A stretch of DNA of 64,000 nucleotides from assembly GCF_030244015.1 (NCBI RefSeq), contig NZ_JASSYX010000003.1, forward strand, positions 62,001 to 126,000. Reading direction: 5' to 3'. The notes below the pieces were generated by a model. It did not search any database, was not told the origin of the DNA, and saw only the letters and a program-made list of their open reading frames with translations. Numbering within the stretch: the first letter of the stretch is position 1; every line of letters starts with the position of its first letter. Position numbers and translations under genes: made by a program. This document shows positions 60,368 through 64,000 of this stretch, in pieces. This DNA comes from Pedobacter ginsengisoli (lineage in GTDB: Bacteria; Bacteroidota; Bacteroidia; Sphingobacteriales; Sphingobacteriaceae).

Positions 60368-61473
60368 AGGTTCAGGGATAAATTCACCAAATATTTATTT
60401 CCATTGTTGCCGATCTCATAACGATAGCGGCCGGGATAATATAATTCGAGCCGCTTCTGCATATTGCCCAGGCCGATGCCACCGGACAGGCCATCCTGCC
60501 TGGTGAGGCCAACGCTATTTTCTATTTTAAAGTTGATGGTATCTGCCATGACGCTTAATGAGATATCGATAAAAGCACCCGGTTCGTCGGCTGTGAATTT
60601 AAACGCATTTTCGATTAGCGGAATGAGCAATAAAGGGGCGATTCCGACATCAGCTAAAATTGTTGGCGGGTTAAACGTCACCTTCGTGAAATTCAGCCTC
60701 ACTTTTTCCAGTTCTATATAATCGGTCATTAGCTTTACTTCTTTGCTAAGCGGCATAGTATCCGCTTCGGATTCATAAAGCATATAGCGCAATAATTCAG
60801 ACAGGCGGGATACCAGGGCGGCTGAACGGTCCGTATCCCCGCTGATGATCAACCCATAAATATTATTCATAGAATTAAATAAGAAATGCGGGTTTAGCTG
60901 CGCCCGCAAAAAATTAAGCTCCAGCTCCAGCTTTTCTTTCGCCAGAGTCACACTCCTCATATTGCTGCGGTAAGCGTTCAAAGCGGTCTTGATGCTGATT
61001 GGAACAGTTAAGGTAAGGAGCAGAAAAAATGGGGCACCAAAAGTGACCAGGCGAACCAGAACGATGTTGCTTAAATTCGATTGGATAAGCTGGAAGTAGC
61101 CAGGTTGCGTCTGCGCCAACCGGACCATGCAGCGCGCACAACTGCTGATCACTAATTTCTCAGCAATAGCGTCGGAAATTGTGTAAACAACCAAAAGCAG
61201 CAAAATCAGTAATGCGCCCTTAACATAACGATGCCTGACCAGGTATTTCGGCCACAGGTAATAAACCACTGTATAATAAAACAGGACAATAATGCCGGTG
61301 CTGCAGATATTCAGCAATAGTATGCTGCCTGCCGGAAAACCGCCGTAGACATTAAAGGAAATACTGGTAAGGTAAAAGCGCAATCCGAGTAGCAGCAGCC
61401 AGAACAAGCCATGCTGTAACCAGCGCAAACCCCTGCCTGGCTGAAGGAAAAATTGGGATTGTGACAACAACAT
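60364..61473 (-). CDS. LytS/YpdA-type sensor histidine kinase
   Basis: The ATG at 61473 gives 369 residues with four to five membrane spans. The cytoplasmic histidine-kinase core follows: LNFLRAQLNPHFLFNSMNNI with the phospho-acceptor His, then YMLYESEADTMPLSKEVKLM. The ATPase N box is in PLIENAFKFT and a G box follows (GLSGGIGLGNMQKRLELYYP). A start at 61542 would add 23 residues of uncertain value. It is the partner of the overlapping response regulator. Its signal is unknown; the membrane domain has no recognised sensor motif. Confidence 0.9.
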   Translation of the reverse strand: MLLSQSQFFLQPGRGLRWLQHGLFWLLLLGLRFYLTSISFNVYGGFPAGSILLLNICSTGIIVLFYYTVVYYLWPKYLVRHRYVKGALLILLLLVVYTISDAIAEKLVISSCARCMVRLAQTQPGYFQLIQSNLSNIVLVRLVTFGAPFFLLLTLTVPISIKTALNAYRSNMRSVTLAKEKLELELNFLRAQLNPHFLFNSMNNIYGLIISGDTDRSAALVSRLSELLRYMLYESEADTMPLSKEVKLMTDYIELEKVRLNFTKVTFNPPTILADVGIAPLLLIPLIENAFKFTADEPGAFIDISLSVMADTINFKIENSVGLTRQDGLSGGIGLGNMQKRLELYYPGRYRYEIGNNGNKYLVNLSLNL

Positions 61474-61720
61474 ACCTAAAGTTGCCTTTTTTAAGCCGTC
61501 TTCCCAACTTAAAACGACCAACATTAAAAAAACCTTGATCAACAGGGTTCTTTTTCCAACTAGGACAGGTCAACAATTTTCTATCCCCCGCCAATCTCCG
61601 CTATTTCTCCGCTAGAACACCGCACCAGCTGTGATAAATGGTACTTTTAGCGCAGAACTGCCGCAGCAGGTACGTAAGAGTTGCACATGAGCCTGCATTA
61701 AAAAGCCTATCGTAAACGGC

Positions 61721-62533
61721 CTACTTTTTATTAAAAAAGTTATTGAAATACATCAGCTGAAAACCGACTGAATTGGTCCAGTACTCCCAATTGTGGGCTC
61801 CCGGTCTTATGGTAAAGTCATGGGGGATATTATTGTACAATAACTGCTGGTGCAAATTCAAATTTACTTCATAAAAGAAATCGTCCCTGCCGCAGTCAAT
61901 ATTGATGGCGAGCCTGTTTGGAACCAGGAGATGAACCAGGTTAACGACTGAGTTCTGCGCCCACCTTTCAGGATATTTTTCTTCAGGACCAAGTCTTTTG
62001 GCGATATCCCAGTTTAACGGAAAAGGCCTGATGTCCACGCCGCCGCTCATACTTCCGGCAGCTCCAAATACATCCTGATGCTTAAAAGCGAGATACAGTG
62101 CACCATGACCGCCCATACTCAGACCGGTGATGGCCCTTCCCTTTCTGTCATTGATGGTCTTATATTTCTGATCGATCCAGCCCACCAGCTCCTTAGACAC
62201 ATAAGTCTCGTATTTCCACGCAGGGTCTTCCGGGCTGTCAAAATACCAGCTGGTCACATTTCCGTCCGGACAAACAATGATCATCTGGAAATCGTCTGCA
62301 TATTTTTTTATCGAAGGTACTTTGTTCACCCAGCCTGAAAATTTATCGCCGGCTCCGTGCAGCAGATAAACCACAGGGTAATTTTTGCTGTCATTATAAC
62401 CTTCAGGCAGTACTACAACCGCCTTGATGTCTTTTTTCATTGCTGCGCTGCGCGTAACCACTGTATCAACTTTAGCTGCAAAAACTGTGGCAGCCAAAAA
62501 GAAAAGCAAGCTTAAAACAAGGTATTTTTTCAT
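61721..62533 (-). CDS. Secreted esterase-D/feruloyl-esterase-like alpha/beta hydrolase
   Basis: The 270-residue protein has a signal peptide (MKKYLVLSLLFFLAATVFAA). Features are VVYLLHGAGDKFSGWVNKVP (oxyanion loop), GLSMGGHGALYLAF (nucleophile elbow), DCGRDDFFYE (acid) and FTIRPGAHNWEYW (His). It fits the esterase-D/CE1 group, whose members act on acylated sugars or small esters. It begins 12 bp after the ROK-type gene, so the two form an operon probably concerned with sugar-ester use. Confidence 0.88.
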   Translation of the reverse strand: MKKYLVLSLLFFLAATVFAAKVDTVVTRSAAMKKDIKAVVVLPEGYNDSKNYPVVYLLHGAGDKFSGWVNKVPSIKKYADDFQMIIVCPDGNVTSWYFDSPEDPAWKYETYVSKELVGWIDQKYKTINDRKGRAITGLSMGGHGALYLAFKHQDVFGAAGSMSGGVDIRPFPLNWDIAKRLGPEEKYPERWAQNSVVNLVHLLVPNRLAINIDCGRDDFFYEVNLNLHQQLLYNNIPHDFTIRPGAHNWEYWTNSVGFQLMYFNNFFNKK

Positions 62534-62545
62534 TTTAGAAACTGA

Positions 62546-63412
62546 TTAGATCCAGGTACACGCAGCACCTACCAGGGCGGCATCTTCCCACATTTGGGTT
62601 TGTCTGATCACCACGGCTTTATTTGCTATCTTGTCTTGCAGTTTACCTATAAAATGATCCCAGCAACGGGCGATATTCCCGCCAACAACCAATACCTGGG
62701 GATCCTCATCTGCAATGAAATCATTTAAAAAGGCCGCCAGATTTGTAGAGAACTCTTCAAAAAGTTCATCTTTTACCGACTGGTCGGCGGTAGCTAAAAG
62801 CTCTTCTACATTCTTTACTTCTTTACCCGTCAGTTCTTTATACCTTTTTAAAAACCAGCGTGTAGAAATATACTCTTCTGCTATGCTATCCAGAAAAGGC
62901 ACAAAGGCCCTGTTCACATCTACAGTTTCACCCTTACAATTGCTTGTAGATCCCAGACCGGTACCCAGGGTCACTCCGATGGCACGTTCAAAATCTGAAG
63001 CTGCACCAGAAGCAAGTTCGCCCCGTAAAAAAGCTTCCGCATCGTTGATAAAAGTAATGTGTTCACCCGGAATGCCCAATCTTTCAGCCAGGATTTCACG
63101 AATGTTCATCCCATACAAAGAATCATATTTCTGCATTCCTTTCATCAGGGAAATACCATGCTCATAGTCGAATGGTCCCGGCATGGCTATGCCAATGGTG
63201 ATCGTTTCTTCTGATGATTTAATGATAAGGGTTGACAGGGCTTTTACCCATGATTCAAGGATAACTTCAGCATCATCCATGGAAGCAACACGTTCTCTTT
63301 TTAAGGTACTGTCTATCACTCTGTACGTATTACAATCTACATGAGCCGCAGTAATGTGAGAGCCGCCTATGTCTACGCCAATAAAGGGTAGTTCAGATGA
63401 TTTTGTATTCAT
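62546..63412 (-). CDS. ROK-family sugar kinase-like protein lacking the zinc motif
   Basis: The 288-residue protein shows the ASKHA nucleotide-binding parts: FIGVDIGGSHITAAHVDCNT (phosphate 1), ITFINDAEAFLRGELASGAA with the catalytic Asp, GVTLGTGLGSTSNCKGE (phosphate 2) and VLVVGGNIARCWDHF (adenosine). The usual ROK zinc-binding CxCGxxGCxE motif is absent between GSTSNCKGE and LDSIAEEYI. It is therefore a divergent sugar kinase. The substrate cannot be named. Confidence 0.85.
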   Translation of the reverse strand: MNTKSSELPFIGVDIGGSHITAAHVDCNTYRVIDSTLKRERVASMDDAEVILESWVKALSTLIIKSSEETITIGIAMPGPFDYEHGISLMKGMQKYDSLYGMNIREILAERLGIPGEHITFINDAEAFLRGELASGAASDFERAIGVTLGTGLGSTSNCKGETVDVNRAFVPFLDSIAEEYISTRWFLKRYKELTGKEVKNVEELLATADQSVKDELFEEFSTNLAAFLNDFIADEDPQVLVVGGNIARCWDHFIGKLQDKIANKAVVIRQTQMWEDAALVGAACTWI

Positions 63413-63554
63413 TTATTGGTTTAATTTGGTTTGTTGATTGTTGATGATTCAATCTTCCAAATAAAGACATTTAAACCGTTTTAGCAAAATTTTATTTAAT
63501 TTATTTTAGAGGAAGGCCCTGATGTTTCTCTTTGTCACAAGAAGCGGCCTTTGT

Positions 63555-64000
63555 TTAAAAATATTTAGGATTCATTAAACTATAGTTTTTCCTGGGAAAG
63601 GTCATGCTAAGGGTTATTTCATGAGATCCCTGCTGATAACTGGCCAACGCATTGGTACTGTAATCAAATGAGTAACCCACTCTAAACCTGTCGCTCACTA
63701 TAACTTCCACTATTGCAGCCAGTGCATTGCTTTTTTCAAGCCCTTTTTGCAGATTATTTTTCTCCCAGAGCGAAACCGCTGTCCGATAAGAACCTCCTAT
63801 CCACAGCCGCTTGTTAATGAACAGATAAGCATTCAGGTCAAGGTTCGTGGGACCCTTAAAATCCTCTTTGATCATAAAGGTAGGTTTAATATCCAGCGCT
63901 TCCGACAATGGAAAAACGGCGCCACCGGAGACATAAAGATGCCGTACCTGTTTCAGGATCTTATAATTATCATCAGTAGTGATCTGATCCCGGTATGCTG
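63555..64000 (-). CDS. PorP/SprF-family type IX secretion-associated membrane protein (partial, C-terminal part)
   Basis: The minus-strand frame is open from the window edge to a stop at 63555, leaving about 148 C-terminal residues. HLYVSGGAVFPLSEALDIKP, LNAYLFINKRLWIGGSYRTA, DRFRVGYSFDYSTNALASYQ and GSHEITLSMTFP are typical of the beta-barrel C-terminal half of PorP/SprF proteins. These proteins help attach gliding adhesins or type IX cargo at the outer membrane. An internal TTG at 63908 is not the true start. Confidence 0.88.
   Translation of the reverse strand, partial: AYRDQITTDDNYKILKQVRHLYVSGGAVFPLSEALDIKPTFMIKEDFKGPTNLDLNAYLFINKRLWIGGSYRTAVSLWEKNNLQKGLEKSNALAAIVEVIVSDRFRVGYSFDYSTNALASYQQGSHEITLSMTFPRKNYSLMNPKYF

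Overview
The window looks like a chromosomal segment of a Bacteroidota species, most likely Sphingobacteriaceae (Mucilaginibacter- or Pedobacter-like). The reasons are two complete SusC/SusD pairs plus a third, partial SusC with an STN domain; a FecR anti-sigma factor and an ECF sigma factor; GH78-type glycosidases; a PorP/SprF protein; a LytS/LytTR pair; Bacteroidota-type promoters (TAnnTTTG at -7); and dispersed GTCAT... palindromes. No rRNA, tRNA or CRISPR array was seen.

Layout. (1) 1-7290: an ECF sigma / FecR / STN-SusC surface-signalling locus. The sigma gene is separated from fecR by a 3.8 kb mosaic (about 2951-6727) of three adjacent elements that have inverted ends but no transposase. 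They carry a GIY-YIG nuclease, a DUF1016 (YhcG-like) PD-(D/E)XK nuclease and a membrane-anchored esterase. (2) 7497-13248: an EmrB/EmrA/TolC-type efflux operon, a pirin-like protein and an AraC regulator. (3) 13545-21548: assorted small units: a DUF6624-like lipoprotein, a serine hydrolase, an alpha/beta hydrolase, a divergent HxlR/SDR pair, ArsR next to an internally deleted AHSA1 gene, a radC fragment, AraC plus DUF1398, and a thioredoxin-fold protein. (4) 21808-50227: a large polysaccharide-utilisation locus with two SusCD pairs, four rhamnosidase-like six-hairpin enzymes, a fifth six-hairpin enzyme, a phytanoyl-CoA-dioxygenase-like oxygenase, a sugar isomerase-like TIM barrel, two surface lipoproteins and one AraC regulator. 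Its probable target is a rhamnose-containing glycan or glycoside. (5) 51089-64000: GH130, small stress-type proteins, a flavin reductase, a serine hydrolase, a second GIY-YIG element inside a broken Rpn-type nuclease gene, DUF5990, GNAT, VOC, tandem CPBP proteases, LytTR/LytS, an esterase with a ROK protein, and a partial PorP/SprF gene.

Two signals go beyond standard annotation. First, small GIY-YIG nuclease genes (two intact, one relic) are associated with REP-like hairpins of the form GTC-stem-loop-stem-CTC. Each intact gene has one exact copy on either side, GTC outermost, and each gene has its own stem sequence. The same hairpin grammar recurs elsewhere, including several in-frame copies inside fecR. 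This resembles the RAYT/REP relationship but with a GIY-YIG enzyme. Second, all four main transcription units of the large PUL carry the motif ATCAAAAAGYAYAAA, in the same orientation, 47-48 nt upstream of a -7-type box. The regulon probably belongs to the AraC protein encoded in its middle.
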